Source: Caballeronia turbans (GTDB lineage: Bacteria > Pseudomonadota > Gammaproteobacteria > Burkholderiales > Burkholderiaceae). From it: a stretch of 64,000 nucleotides of DNA. Each line of letters opens with the position of its first letter. Position 1 is the first letter of the stretch. The position numbers and the translations under genes are program-made. This document shows positions 9,486 to 19,082 of the stretch, one piece after another. The notes beneath the pieces were generated by a model that did not search any database, was not told where the DNA came from, and saw nothing but the letters and a program-made list of their open reading frames with translations. The stretch spans positions 1 through 64,000 of the forward strand of contig FCOD02000026.1 in assembly GCA_001544655.2 (NCBI GenBank). Direction: 5' to 3'.

Positions 9486-9743
9486 ATGTCGGAAAACAAG
9501 AAACAGACATCGAAGAAAGTTGCGCACCTCGCGGCGGAGACGCTGCATAACCCGAAGGCATCGACCATCAAGAAAAGCCTCGCCGCGTCAGCCTTGTCGC
9601 AGTCACACACCAAAAGGCAAACGGGCGCCGCGATGGAACACAAGGCGAGCGAAGTGCTTCACAGCAACAAGTACTCGGCAGAAACCAAGGCGCTGGCTGC
9701 CTCAGTTCTTGCGCAATCCAGCAAGGAACGCAAGCCCAAATAA
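9486..9743 (+). CDS. Small conserved protein with two internal repeats
   Basis: An 85-residue basic, soluble protein preceded by a GAGAGGA ribosome site. It is a direct duplication: residues about 14-40 (HLAAETLHNPKASTIKKSLA, then ASALSQ) align with residues 52-78 (KASEVLHSNKYSAETKALA, then ASVLAQ). The same L-H-(N/S)-x-K pattern and the AS(A/V)L(S/A)Q ending occur in both. Proteins of this kind are common in Burkholderiaceae and have no known function. It stands alone, followed by a GC-rich hairpin. Confidence 0.75.
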   Translation: MSENKKQTSKKVAHLAAETLHNPKASTIKKSLAASALSQSHTKRQTGAAMEHKASEVLHSNKYSAETKALAASVLAQSSKERKPK

Positions 9744-9747
9744 GAAA

Positions 9748-9773
9748 CGCGCCGCCGGTTTCCCGGCGGCGCG
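9748..9773. terminator. GC-rich hairpin between convergent genes
   Basis: An 11-bp perfect inverted repeat CGCGCCGCCGG / CCGGCGGCGCG with a four-base loop, placed between a + strand gene and the convergent htpG gene. There is no T-run, so termination would be weak or factor-assisted. Confidence 0.6.
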
Positions 9774-9797
9774 GTCATCGACAGCGTTCGAGCAAAC

Positions 9798-11702
9798 TTA
9801 TCGCGCGAGCAGCAGCGCATTCGTGCGCTTGACGAAGCTCGCCGGATCCTCGAGCGCGCCGCCTTCTGCAAGCAACGCCTGATCGAAGAGCAGATGGCAC
9901 CAGTCGACGAAATTGGCGCTGTCCGTATTCAACGCCTTCACCAGCGGATGCTCGGGATTCACTTCGAGAATGGGCTCCGCTTGCGGCGCTTTCTGCCCCG
10001 CTGCCTTGAGCATGCGCTGCAGGTAGCCGCTCATGTCGCCTTCATCGGCGACGAGACAACTCGGCGAATCGGTGAGGCGGAACGTGAGACGCACGTCCTT
10101 CGCCTTGCCTTCGAGCGCTTCCTTCATCTTCTCGACGAGCGGCTTCATTTCCTCGCCGACCTTCTCCTGCTGCTGCTTTTCCTCGTCGTCGAGCGCGCCG
10201 AGATCGAGGTCGCCGCGCGCCACGCTCGCGAGCGGCTTGCCATCGAACTCATTGAGGAACGACAGCATCCACTCGTCGACGCGATCCGTCAGCAGTAGGA
10301 CCTCGACGCCCTTCTTGCGGAACACTTCGAGATGCGGGCTGTTCTTCGCGGCTTGCCAGCTATCGGCGGTGACGTAGTAGATCTTCGTCTGCTCGGGCTT
10401 CATGCGCGCGACGTAATCGGCGAGCGACACGTTCTGCGCGTCGCTATCGTTATGCGTCGATGCGAATCGCACCAGCTTCGCGATGCGCTCGCGATTGCTG
10501 AAATCCTCGCCGATGCCTTCCTTCAGCACCTGCCCGAACTCGTTCCAGAAGGTCGCGTACTTCTGCTTGTCCGCTTCTTCGGTCGCTTCGGCGGAGGACG
10601 ATGCGATCTCCTCGAGCATCGACAGCACGCGCTTGGTCACGCCTTCGCGAATCGCCTTCACGTCCCGGCTTTCCTGCAGGATTTCGCGCGACACGTTGAG
10701 CGGCAGATCGGCCGAATCGACCACACCCTTCACAAAGCGCAGATACGCGGGCAGCAGTTGCTCGGCATCGTCCATGATGAACACGCGCTTCACGTAGAGC
10801 TTCAGCCCGCCGCGATGCTCGCGGTTCCACAGATCGAACGGCGCGTGCTTGGGCACGTACAGCAGTTGCGTGTACTCGCTGCGGCCTTCGACGCGGTTGT
10901 GCGTCCACGCGAGCGGATCGTCGTGATCGTGCGAGATGTGCTGATAGAACTGCTTGTACTGATCGTCGCTGATGTCGTTCTTCGGACGCGTCCAGAGCGC
11001 GCTCGCCTGGTTGACCGTCTCGTCCTCGTCCTTCGTGACCATCTCGCCTTTCTCGGCATCCCACTCTTCCTTCTTCATCAGAATGGGCAGCGCGACGTGA
11101 TCCGAGTACTTCTGGATGATCGACTTGAGCCGGTGCGACGACAGCAACTCGTCCTCGTCGGCGCGCAGATGCAGCGTGATGGTCGTGCCGCGTTGCGCGC
11201 GCTCGATGTCCTCGACTTCGAAATCGCCTTCGCCCGCGCTCGTCCAGCGCACGCCCTCGTTCGCCGGCAAGCCGGCGCGGCGCGTCTCGACGGTGATATT
11301 GTCCGCGACGATGAAGCCCGAATAGAAGCCGACGCCGAACTGGCCGATGAGCGCCGCGTCCTTCTGCTGGTCGCCGGAGAGCTTCGAAAAGAACTCCTTG
11401 GTGCCCGAGCGCGCGATCGTGCCGAGATGGGAAATCGCTTCCTCGCGGCTCATGCCGATGCCGTTGTCATCGATGGTGATGGTGCGCGCGGCCTTGTCGA
11501 ACGACACGCGGATGCGCAGGTCCGGATCGTTTTCGTAGAGCGCGCTGTTCTCGATGGCTTCGAAGCGCAGCTTGTCGGCAGCATCGGATGCGTTGGAAAT
11601 CAGCTCGCGCAGGAAAATTTCCTTGTTGCTGTAGAGCGAATGGATCATCAGGTGCAGAAGCTGCTTTACTTCTGCCTGAAAGCTCATGGTTTCTTGCGCC
11701 AT
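9798..11702 (-). CDS. htpG: Molecular chaperone HtpG (Hsp90)
   Basis: A 634-residue bacterial Hsp90, an ATP-dependent cytosolic chaperone. The N-terminal GHKL ATPase is complete: [11 protein letters not shown] (helix with the Mg-binding Asn), DDNGIGM and [11 protein letters not shown]. The middle domain contains the catalytic-arginine loop [11 protein letters not shown], and the C-terminal dimerisation domain ends near [12 protein letters not shown]. The ATG at 11702 is preceded by AGAGGA. It is a single-gene transcription unit. Confidence 0.98.
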   Translation of the reverse strand: MAQETMSFQAEVKQLLHLMIHSLYSNKEIFLRELISNASDAADKLRFEAIENSALYENDPDLRIRVSFDKAARTITIDDNGIGMSREEAISHLGTIARSGTKEFFSKLSGDQQKDAALIGQFGVGFYSGFIVADNITVETRRAGLPANEGVRWTSAGEGDFEVEDIERAQRGTTITLHLRADEDELLSSHRLKSIIQKYSDHVALPILMKKEEWDAEKGEMVTKDEDETVNQASALWTRPKNDISDDQYKQFYQHISHDHDDPLAWTHNRVEGRSEYTQLLYVPKHAPFDLWNREHRGGLKLYVKRVFIMDDAEQLLPAYLRFVKGVVDSADLPLNVSREILQESRDVKAIREGVTKRVLSMLEEIASSSAEATEEADKQKYATFWNEFGQVLKEGIGEDFSNRERIAKLVRFASTHNDSDAQNVSLADYVARMKPEQTKIYYVTADSWQAAKNSPHLEVFRKKGVEVLLLTDRVDEWMLSFLNEFDGKPLASVARGDLDLGALDDEEKQQQEKVGEEMKPLVEKMKEALEGKAKDVRLTFRLTDSPSCLVADEGDMSGYLQRMLKAAGQKAPQAEPILEVNPEHPLVKALNTDSANFVDWCHLLFDQALLAEGGALEDPASFVKRTNALLLAR

Positions 11703-11862
11703 GGTCGGGTCCTCTGTGTTGATTTCGTTAGTGCGATGAAGTCGGCCGCGCGCACTCGCCGCGCGGTCAATTCGCCGGATATAAGGGCGGCCCGGCATTT
11801 TTCAAGAGCGGCGAGTCCGGATAAGATGCGTTTCCCGAACGACCGATCACTCCGTCACCGCG

Positions 11863-12417
11863 ATGTCCTTCCTGCGCCGTCACGACCGCCACGCCCGGCC
11901 TCTTTCACGCCACGAGGCGCAGATGGCGCGGGTAGTGTTCGGCGATGCGATCGACTACGCGACGGTCAAGGTCTACGCATGCGGCTATCTTCCGTTCGGC
12001 CTGCAACCGCACCGCACGGCGATGGCGCCCAACGGCAACCTCTATTTCCCGCGCGGCTGTTTTCAGGACGACTTCTCCGCCTGCGACCTCTCGGATCGCA
12101 TGTGGTTCATTCACGAGATGACGCACGTCTGGCAGTTTCAGCTCGGTTATCCGGTGCGGCTGCGCGGCGCGATCCGCATCGGCTTGACGTATGCGTACAC
12201 GCTCGCCGACGGCAAGCGACTCTGCGATTACAACATGGAAGCGCAAGGCAACCTGCTCGCGGATTATTTCGCGCTGAAGTTCTGCGACGGGCAAAACCGG
12301 TTATACGAGCATCGCTACCGGCATATACCCGGCGCGCTCGCGCTCTATGAAACCGTGCTCGCGGACTTCATCCGCGCGCCCGCAGAGCGCCGCAATCTGC
12401 CCGGACGCGGCCGCTAG
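11863..12417 (+). CDS. Zincin-like protein with HEMTH motif (DUF4157/vgr-related)
   Basis: A 184-residue soluble protein with WFIHEMTHVWQFQLG around residue 85, an HExxH zinc-binding helix. The segment before it (VVFGDAIDYATVKVY, then NGNLYFP) matches the organisation of DUF4157-type domains, which occur next to or inside polymorphic toxin, Rhs and Vgr proteins. A third zinc ligand could be supplied by the glutamate in the NMEAQGNLLADYFAL helix about 40 residues later. Here it is an orphan with no toxin neighbour, so a peptidase or peptidoglycan-related role is inference. Its last four bases overlap the convergent MocR gene. Confidence 0.72.
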   Translation: MSFLRRHDRHARPLSRHEAQMARVVFGDAIDYATVKVYACGYLPFGLQPHRTAMAPNGNLYFPRGCFQDDFSACDLSDRMWFIHEMTHVWQFQLGYPVRLRGAIRIGLTYAYTLADGKRLCDYNMEAQGNLLADYFALKFCDGQNRLYEHRYRHIPGALALYETVLADFIRAPAERRNLPGRGR

Positions 12418-13877
12418 GCGCTGCGTCGCGCGGCCTTCTCCAGACAGCTCGACAAGAGACCGGGCAGCGCCGGGTCGCCGCAATTGGCGATGTTGAAGCG
12501 CATCCACGTCGTCGGCGACTGGTGGGGCGAGAACAGGCTGCCGGGCGTCAGCAGAAAGCCCGCTTCGTGACCCGCCGCCGCCAGGCCATCGGAATCGACA
12601 CCCGCGTCCGCCCACAGGAACATGCCCGCCGCGGGCGTCGCAAAGAGCTTCAAACCGGTCTTTTCCAGCATGCGCGCGGTCTTGTCGCGCACGCCGTCGA
12701 GCCGCGCGCGCAGCCGTTCGACGTGGCGCCGGTAGTGCCCTTCGGTCAGCACCTTGTAGACCACGCGTTCGTTGATTTCCGGGCTCGTCATGCCGACGAG
12801 CATCTTCTGATCGGCGAGCGCCTTCGCCACCTCGGGCGCCGCCGCGATATAGCCGACGCGCAGATTGGCCGCGAGCGTCTTCGAGAAACTGCCGAGGAAG
12901 ATCACGCGTTTCAGCTGATCGAGGGATGCGAGGCGCGTCGCGGGAAAACCCGCCGGGCACAGATCGCCGTATACATCGTCCTCGACGACGATGAAATCGT
13001 ATTCCTGCGCGAGCTGAAGAATCCGGAACGCCTGCGCCGCCGTGAGCGACGTGCCGGTCGGATTCTGCAAAACGGAATTGATGATCAGCATCTTCGGCCG
13101 CCAGGTCGCGACGAGCGTTTCCAGCGCGTCGAGATCGGGGCCCTCGGGCGTGTACGGCATGCCGACGAGCCGCGCGCCCTGCGACGCGAAGCGCCCGAAC
13201 ATCTGGAACCACGCCGGATCGCCGACGATCACCGCGTCGCCGGGCTTCACATAGAGACGCGAGATGAGGTCGATCGCCTGCGTGATCCCCGACACGAGCA
13301 CGATCTGCCGCGCCGCCGATGCGCCGATCTCCAGCTCTTCGAGCCGCGTCTGCAACTGCTGGCGCAGCGGCAGAAAACCTTGCGGCGTGCCGAAGCCGAG
13401 CATCTGCGCGCCGCTCTGGCGCGAGAGCGAGCGAAGCGCGTTGGTGATCAGTTCGCCATCGAGCCAGCGTCCCGGCAAATAGCCGAGGCCCGGCCCTTTC
13501 TCCGGGCTCGACGTGTGCAGCATGTTGCGCAGCAGCCAGACCACGTCGATGGTGTTTTGCACCGGCTCGCGCTCCGCCGCGGCGGCCGGCGCCTCGCCTT
13601 TCGCGACGAGCGTGGGCGCGACGCGCTCTCGCACGTAGAAGCCCGACCCCCGCCGCGAGTCGAGATAGCCGTGGGCGACGAGCCGCTCGTAGGCCTCGAC
13701 GACCGTGAAACGCGACACGCCCTTGTCGAGCGCGAGCTTGCGGATCGACGGCATGCGCATGCCGGGCCGGAACACGCGCTCGTCAATGCGGCGGCGGCCC
13801 CATTGCACCAGCTGGTCGACGAGCGTGAGTTGCGCGGCGTCGTGCGGGGCGGGAATCTGGTCGAGCGGAACGGACAT
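12414..13877 (-). CDS. MocR-type GntR/aminotransferase transcription regulator
   Basis: A 487-residue fusion. Residues about 18-85 are a GntR winged helix (RIDERVFRPGMRMPSIRKLA, then VSRFTVVEAYERLV and the wing RRGSGFYV). Residues 130-487 are a fold-type I aminotransferase with the PLP-lysine in FLGSFSKTLAANLRVGY. MocR proteins sense a PLP-linked ligand and usually control an adjacent divergent gene; here that would be the VOC protein and exporter reading away at 14,056 and 14,893. The intergenic region of about 180 bases probably contains its operator, though I could not define it. Confidence 0.9.
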   Translation of the reverse strand: MSVPLDQIPAPHDAAQLTLVDQLVQWGRRRIDERVFRPGMRMPSIRKLALDKGVSRFTVVEAYERLVAHGYLDSRRGSGFYVRERVAPTLVAKGEAPAAAAEREPVQNTIDVVWLLRNMLHTSSPEKGPGLGYLPGRWLDGELITNALRSLSRQSGAQMLGFGTPQGFLPLRQQLQTRLEELEIGASAARQIVLVSGITQAIDLISRLYVKPGDAVIVGDPAWFQMFGRFASQGARLVGMPYTPEGPDLDALETLVATWRPKMLIINSVLQNPTGTSLTAAQAFRILQLAQEYDFIVVEDDVYGDLCPAGFPATRLASLDQLKRVIFLGSFSKTLAANLRVGYIAAAPEVAKALADQKMLVGMTSPEINERVVYKVLTEGHYRRHVERLRARLDGVRDKTARMLEKTGLKLFATPAAGMFLWADAGVDSDGLAAAGHEAGFLLTPGSLFSPHQSPTTWMRFNIANCGDPALPGLLSSCLEKAARRSA

Positions 13878-14055
13878 GCGAGCCTCCGTTGAACGGCAAG
13901 CGCGGCTGTGAGCCGGGAAAGAACTGTACCGAATAGTCTTGGGCCGATTGTACCGTTACTGTTACGGTGATAGCGGCTACATTTTGCTTTCGGCGGTCCG
14001 GCGCGCGAGAAGTAAAGCGTTATGCTGTCGGCCCCTGTTCATCGCACTGCCCGTC

Positions 14056-14859
14056 ATGACCGATCATCGACTCAAACTCGATCACCTGGTGATCGCCGCA
14101 CGCACGCTGGAAGAAGGCGCGCAGTTCGTCACCGCCACATTCGGCGTCGAGACGGCGGCCGGCGGCGCGCACCCGCTGATGCGCACGCACAACCGGCTGC
14201 TGAATCTGTGGGGCGGCGCGTATCTCGAAGTGATCGCGATCGATCCATCGGCGGCGGCGAGCGTCGAATCGCCAAGGCCACGCCTTTTCGCGCTTGACGA
14301 CCCCGCGATGCAGCGTCGTCTCGCGGACCACGGCCCGCAACTCGTGCACTGGGTCGCGCGCGTCGATCGTCCGAAGTCGCTGGTGCGCTGGCGTGAGCAG
14401 TATCCCGGGCGCATCCCGCCCGTCGCGGCCATGTCGCGCGCCGGCAATACGTGGGGCCTGACGGTGCCCGACGACGGCGCGTTTCCGGCGTGGCACGGCG
14501 CGGGGGACGGCGTGCTGCCGTCGCTGATCCAGTGGGACACGCCGCGCCATCCGAGCGACGCACTTGCTGAAACGGGCATCGCGCTGCGAACGCTGACGGG
14601 CTTCCATCCACAGGCGCAAGCGGTGTCGGAGCAGCTCGCGTGGCTCGGCGCGGCGCATTTGATGCACGTCGAGCCGACGACGGGCGCGCCGGCGCTCGTT
14701 GCGCAGTTCGATCTGCCGGACGGATCGACGCTCACGCTGGGTGAATCGGCGGAACAGGCGCAGGCGCGCGAGGAAGCCGCGCGGCAGGCGTCGAAGCGCC
14801 GGCGCGCAAGGAAGACAGATACGCCGGACGAACCGGAAGCACCACCGCAACTCGACTGA
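14056..14859 (+). CDS. VOC-superfamily glyoxalase-like protein
   Basis: A 267-residue protein with a Glyoxalase-like domain. It opens with LKLDHLVIAARTLEEGAQFV, the first beta-alpha-beta unit with the metal-type histidine, and continues with GGAHPLMRTHNRLLNLWG and a YLEVIAID strand that supplies a glutamate ligand. The C-terminal 35 residues are charged and disordered. Longer in-frame starts upstream lack support; the ATG at 14,056 begins the recognisable fold. It is followed after 33 bases by a DMT transporter, a likely operon. Confidence 0.8.
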   Translation: MTDHRLKLDHLVIAARTLEEGAQFVTATFGVETAAGGAHPLMRTHNRLLNLWGGAYLEVIAIDPSAAASVESPRPRLFALDDPAMQRRLADHGPQLVHWVARVDRPKSLVRWREQYPGRIPPVAAMSRAGNTWGLTVPDDGAFPAWHGAGDGVLPSLIQWDTPRHPSDALAETGIALRTLTGFHPQAQAVSEQLAWLGAAHLMHVEPTTGAPALVAQFDLPDGSTLTLGESAEQAQAREEAARQASKRRRARKTDTPDEPEAPPQLD

Positions 14860-14892
14860 ACGCGCATCGGACAAACGAGGAGACACCGCACG

Positions 14893-15834
14893 ATGAAAAC
14901 CCGCGAAACCGAAGGCATGCTGCTCGGCCTGATCGGCGTCGTCATTTTCAGCCTGACGCTGCCGATGACACGCATCGTCGTCGCGGAGGTGCATCCGCTG
15001 CTGAACGGGCTTGGGCGCGCGCTCGTCGCGGCGATTCCGGCCGCCGCGCTGCTCGTGTGGCGGCGGGAAAAGCTGCCGTCCTGGCCGCAGGTCAAGAGCC
15101 TCGCCGTGGTCGCGCTCGGCGTGATCATCGCGTTTCCGGTTTTTTCGGCATGGGCCATGAAGACCGTGCCCGCGTCGCACGGCGCGGTCGTGAACGGCCT
15201 GCAACCGCTGTGCGTCGCCATCTATGCCGCGTGGCTCTCGCACGAGCGGCCGTCGAAGGCGTTCTGGGTGAGCGCGGTGGCGGGCAGCGCGATCGTCGTC
15301 GCGTTCGCGTTGCAGGCGGGCGGGGGCGGCCTGCAGGTCGGCGATCTGCTGATGCTCGTCGCGGTCGGCATCGGCGCGCTCGGTTACGCGGAAGGTGCGC
15401 GGCTCGCGCGTCAGATGGGCGGCTGGCAGGTGATCTGCTGGGCGCTCGTGCTCTGCGCACCGTTCCTGTTGCTGCCGGTCGGCTGGCTCGCGTGGGCGCA
15501 GTTGTTCGGAAGCCATGCGGCGCATCCCGAACCGCTCGCGCTCAAGACGTGGCTCGCGTTCGGCTATGTCACGCTGTTCTCGCAATTCATCGGCTTCTTC
15601 GCGTGGTACGCAGGACTCGCGATGGGCGGCATCGCGCGCGTCGGGCAAGTGCAACTGCTGCAGATCTTCTTCACGATGGCGTTTTCCGCGCTCTTCTTCG
15701 GCGAGCACGTGAGCACGTCGACCTGGCTGTATGCGGCCGCCGTCATCGTGACCGTCGTGCTCGGCCGCAGGACAGCCGTGCGTCCCGCGCCGCAAGCGGC
15801 GGTCGTCGCGGCGGGCACGACGCACGCAAGATGA
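14893..15834 (+). CDS. EamA/DMT-family transporter
   Basis: A 313-residue membrane protein with ten predicted helices arranged as two EamA repeats (first repeat from LLGLIGVVIFSLTLPM, second from LQVGDLLMLVAVGIGALGYA). Members export amino acids or other metabolites. A GAGGAG ribosome site lies upstream of the ATG. It is co-directional with the preceding VOC gene and the following aminotransferase, consistent with handling of an amino-acid-like compound; the actual substrate is unknown. Confidence 0.87.
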   Translation: MKTRETEGMLLGLIGVVIFSLTLPMTRIVVAEVHPLLNGLGRALVAAIPAAALLVWRREKLPSWPQVKSLAVVALGVIIAFPVFSAWAMKTVPASHGAVVNGLQPLCVAIYAAWLSHERPSKAFWVSAVAGSAIVVAFALQAGGGGLQVGDLLMLVAVGIGALGYAEGARLARQMGGWQVICWALVLCAPFLLLPVGWLAWAQLFGSHAAHPEPLALKTWLAFGYVTLFSQFIGFFAWYAGLAMGGIARVGQVQLLQIFFTMAFSALFFGEHVSTSTWLYAAAVIVTVVLGRRTAVRPAPQAAVVAAGTTHAR

Positions 15835-15937
15835 CGCACTCGCGCGATAATTGCGGATTGCCGTTCTTAAGCCCAGATTCAACGATTCGCGGCCCACGCC
15901 GCGAGAGACATTATTCCCGAGACAGTCGAGGCCCTTC

Positions 15938-17134
15938 ATGAACCAAGCCGATCTCCGCGCCACGCCGTGGCAACTCTCCGAACGCGCACGCAAGCTCACC
16001 AGTTCGGCGATTCGCGAAATCCTGAAGGTCACGGAGCGGCCGGAAGTCATTTCATTCGCGGGCGGCCTGCCCTCGCCCGCGACGTTTCCCGTCGAGGAAA
16101 TGCGCCACGCCTCGGAACGCATCCTGCGCGATCAGCCCGCCGCCGCGCTCCAGTACAGCGCGACCGAAGGCTACATGCCGTTGCGCGAATGGGTCGCGGC
16201 GCGCTATTCGGTGAACGGCGCGCATGTCCGCCCGACGCAGGTGCTCATCACGACCGGCTCGCAGCAAGCGCTCGATCTGCTCGGCAAGACGCTCGTCGAT
16301 CCGGGCAGCCGCGTGCTCGTCGAAACGCCGACGTATCTCGGCGCGCTGCAGTCGTTTTCGCTCTTCGAGCCGCATTACGTGCAGGTGCCGACCGACGAAT
16401 CCGGCCTGATCCCCGAAGCACTCGACGCCGCGCTCACCGCCAACGCGCGCCTGCTCTACGCGCAGCCGAACTTCCAGAACCCGACGGGCCGCCGCCTGCC
16501 GCTCGAGCGCCGCCGCGCGCTCGCCGCGTTCGCGCAGCGTGCGTCGTTCCCGGTGATCGAGGATGATCCCTACGGCGCGCTCGACTACGCCGGCGCCCCG
16601 CTGCCGACGCTCCTCTCGATGGCGCCCGAGCATGTCGTGCATCTCGGCTCGTTCTCGAAAGTGCTGGCGCCGGGCCTGCGCGTGGGCTACATCATCGCGC
16701 CCGAGGAATTGCACTTCAAACTGGTGCAGGCGAAGCAGGCGACCGATCTGCACACGCCGAGCCTCACGCAGCGCATCGTCTACGAAGTGGTCAAGGACGG
16801 CTTCCTCGATCAGCACGTGCCGACCATCCGCGCGCTCTATCGCGACCAGTGCGAGGCGATGCTCCGCGCGCTGGAATGCCACATGCCCGCCGGCGTCGAA
16901 TGGAACCGGCCGGAAGGCGGCATGTTCGTGTGGGTGAAGTTGCCGCAGCATATCGACTCGATGAAGCTGCTCGAGCAGGCGATCGCGCAGAATGTGGCCT
17001 TCGTGCCGGGCGGCCCGTTCTTCGCGAACGAGGCCCAGCACAATACGCTGCGTCTCTCGTTCGTGACGGTTCCCCCCGCGACGATCGACGAAGGCGTGGC
17101 AAGGCTCGGCGCGCTGATTCGCGCGAGCGTCTGA
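15938..17134 (+). CDS. PLP-dependent aminotransferase (2-aminoadipate/LysN-like)
   Basis: A 398-residue fold-type I aminotransferase without the winged-helix domain of MocR proteins. The PLP lysine is in HLGSFSKVLAPGLRVGY; FAGGLPSP near the N-terminus and YAQPNFQNPTG in the middle are the typical substrate and cofactor loops of the class I group that includes 2-aminoadipate (LysN) and aromatic aminotransferases. It heads a + strand run with RidA and PhzF. RidA removes the reactive enamine/imine by-products of PLP enzymes, which fits this neighbourhood. Confidence 0.88.
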   Translation: MNQADLRATPWQLSERARKLTSSAIREILKVTERPEVISFAGGLPSPATFPVEEMRHASERILRDQPAAALQYSATEGYMPLREWVAARYSVNGAHVRPTQVLITTGSQQALDLLGKTLVDPGSRVLVETPTYLGALQSFSLFEPHYVQVPTDESGLIPEALDAALTANARLLYAQPNFQNPTGRRLPLERRRALAAFAQRASFPVIEDDPYGALDYAGAPLPTLLSMAPEHVVHLGSFSKVLAPGLRVGYIIAPEELHFKLVQAKQATDLHTPSLTQRIVYEVVKDGFLDQHVPTIRALYRDQCEAMLRALECHMPAGVEWNRPEGGMFVWVKLPQHIDSMKLLEQAIAQNVAFVPGGPFFANEAQHNTLRLSFVTVPPATIDEGVARLGALIRASV

Positions 17135-17190
17135 CTCTCCGGGCGCGACCGCGCCCTTTTCATCCAGTTTCCAGTTACAAGGAGCAACCG

Positions 17191-17652
17191 ATGGCATCCA
17201 ACGTGTACGACAAGCTGAAGGAACTCGGCATCGAACTGCCCGCGGCGGGCGCACCCGCCGCCGCCTATGTGATGAGCGCGCAGAGCGGCAACACCGTGTA
17301 TCTCTCCGGGCACATCGCGAAGAAGGACGGCAAGGTGCATGTCGGCAAGCTCGGCGACAACATCACGACAGAAGAAGGCAAGGCCGCGGCGCGCAGCGTC
17401 GCCATCGACCTGATCGCGACCCTGCACGCGCACGTCGGCGATCTGAACAAGGTGAAGCGCATCGTCAAGGTGATGAGCCTCGTGAATTCGACGTTCGACT
17501 TCACCGAGCAGCACATCGTCACGAACGGCGCGTCGGAACTCATTGCAGAAGTCTTCGGCGATGCGGGCAAGCATGCGCGCTCGGCGTTCGGCGTGGCGCA
17601 GATTCCGCTCGGCGCGTGCGTCGAGATCGAGTTGATCGCGGAAGTCGCATAA
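17191..17652 (+). CDS. RidA/YjgF-family enamine/imine deaminase
   Basis: A 153-residue protein of the Rid family, expected to form trimers with active sites between subunits and to hydrolyse reactive enamines or imines left by PLP enzymes. The C-terminal signature ARSAFGVAQIPLGACVEIE includes the arginine and glutamate of the active cleft. AAGAPAAAYV and the SGHIAKKDGK region mark the longer TdcF-unlike subgroup. A strong AAGGAG ribosome site precedes the ATG. It follows the aminotransferase by about 55 bases and ends before a terminator. Confidence 0.88.
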   Translation: MASNVYDKLKELGIELPAAGAPAAAYVMSAQSGNTVYLSGHIAKKDGKVHVGKLGDNITTEEGKAAARSVAIDLIATLHAHVGDLNKVKRIVKVMSLVNSTFDFTEQHIVTNGASELIAEVFGDAGKHARSAFGVAQIPLGACVEIELIAEVA

Positions 17653-17678
17653 AGGCGTCTCCCGTCGCCCGTTAGCGA

Positions 17679-17709
17679 AACCCGACGCGCTCAGGCCGTC
17701 GGGTTTTTC
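17679..17709 (+). terminator. Intrinsic terminator after ridA-like gene
   Basis: Inverted repeat AACCCGACG / CGTCGGGTT with a nine-base loop followed by a T-run, 27 bases after the RidA stop codon. Confidence 0.88.
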
Positions 17710-17736
17710 TATGAACCGACCGAACCGACAACATTC

Positions 17737-18627
17737 ATGTCCTCACGCACCGTCCAGTTCAAGCAGGTCGACGTCTTCTCGCCGGTTCCCTTCAAGGGCA
17801 ATCCGCTCGCCGTGATCTTCGACGCCGAAGGCCTTTCTGCGCAACGCATGCAGGAAATCGCGCGCTGGACCAATCTGTCCGAGACGGCGTTTTTGATGCC
17901 GCCGACCGATCCGCGCGCCGACTATCGCGTGCGCATTTTCACGACGGCGGTCGAACTGCCCTTCGCCGGGCATCCGACGCTCGGCAGCGCGCACGCGCTC
18001 ATCGACAGCGGCTACACGCCGAAGACACCCGGCAGGCTCGTGCAGGAATGCGGCGTCGGGCTCGTCATGCTCGCCGAGCGCGACAACGGCGAGTGGGCGT
18101 TCGCTGCACCCCCCGCGACCATCGCGCCGCTCAGCGCCGCTCAGAACGAGCGCCTCGCCGATGCGCTCTCGCCCGCGGTAATCGATTTCAGCGCGCCACC
18201 CGCCGCGGTCGACAATGGCGCGCCGTGGCTCGTCGTGCGCGTGAAGGACGCGGCGCAATGTCTCGCGCTGTCGCTGGACGGCCGCGCGCGTGAATCGTTG
18301 CAGCCGCTCGTCGCGGAAGTGGGCACGCACGGCATCGCCGTGTACGGGCCGCACGACGCCGATGGACCCGCGACCTTCGAACTGCGCGTGATTCTGCTGG
18401 GCGCGGAAAACATCGAAGATCCGGTGACGGGCAGCGCGAACGCGGCGCTCGCGACGCTTCTGACCCAACAAGGAAAGCGGCCCGGCGTGTCATACACCGT
18501 GCGACAGGGCACCGCGCTCGGGCGGGATGGCCGCGTGAGCATCGCATACAGCGACCAGGAGGACGGCGCACCGATCTGGATCGGCGGCTGCTCGGTAACT
18601 GTGATCGACGGCACATTCTGCATCTGA
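17737..18627 (+). CDS. PhzF-family isomerase/epimerase
   Basis: A 296-residue PhzF-like protein (diaminopimelate-epimerase fold, two similar halves). The catalytic glutamate is in WTNLSETAFLMPP and the second-half phosphate/carboxylate loop is EDPVTGSANAAL. The family name comes from phenazine synthesis, but most members outside phenazine clusters have unknown substrates, and no phenazine genes are visible here. It starts 28 bases after the terminator of the preceding gene, so it probably has its own promoter. Confidence 0.9.
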   Translation: MSSRTVQFKQVDVFSPVPFKGNPLAVIFDAEGLSAQRMQEIARWTNLSETAFLMPPTDPRADYRVRIFTTAVELPFAGHPTLGSAHALIDSGYTPKTPGRLVQECGVGLVMLAERDNGEWAFAAPPATIAPLSAAQNERLADALSPAVIDFSAPPAAVDNGAPWLVVRVKDAAQCLALSLDGRARESLQPLVAEVGTHGIAVYGPHDADGPATFELRVILLGAENIEDPVTGSANAALATLLTQQGKRPGVSYTVRQGTALGRDGRVSIAYSDQEDGAPIWIGGCSVTVIDGTFCI

Positions 18628-19082
18628 AACAATGACCTACGCGCTGCCGGGAGGCGCGCGTATACCCCCAAGCGGCGCCCCTTTCTTAATCTTCGAGGCT
18701 TCGCTAATATCTGAACAATCGGGGATCAGAACGCAATCGCGGTTTCCACATCGGCGAAAGACGGGCGTCGCGAGTGTGAACCGCTTGCGCCGCAGCGCAA
18801 ACGTATGCTCTTGACGACACCGAAGGCTCGCCGTCTCGCTCATGTCGGGCTTCGGGCGCCGCTGCGAAGAACCGCTCGCCGAACGGCCGTTGCGCTACCT
18901 CCTTGCGTGAATACGGACGTGGATCGGGTCTCGGAGAAACAAGCCGCCGATCATCCGCCGCGCGCCGCGCACGGTATAGTCACTCGTTTCGGCCGAACGC
19001 CTCAAAACATGCATCGCTTCATCCATCTCGCGCAGTTCGCAGCACGCCACGCGCTACGAAATAAAGCGCCGACGGACGCCCC
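18628..19082. other. 455-base non-coding gap before the GGDEF-EAL gene
   Basis: Short open frames exist on both strands but none has a ribosome site or a protein-like composition. The first 120 bases are less GC-rich than the surroundings and may hold the promoter of the downstream gene; no consensus site could be fixed. Confidence 0.4.

Noticed and set aside
10332-12350. 672-codon plus-strand frame across htpG
   Set aside because: Antisense shadow of htpG; no ribosome site, no domain.
14020-16122. 700-codon minus-strand frame across the VOC and DMT genes
   Set aside because: Shadow frame with skewed composition and no recognisable domain.
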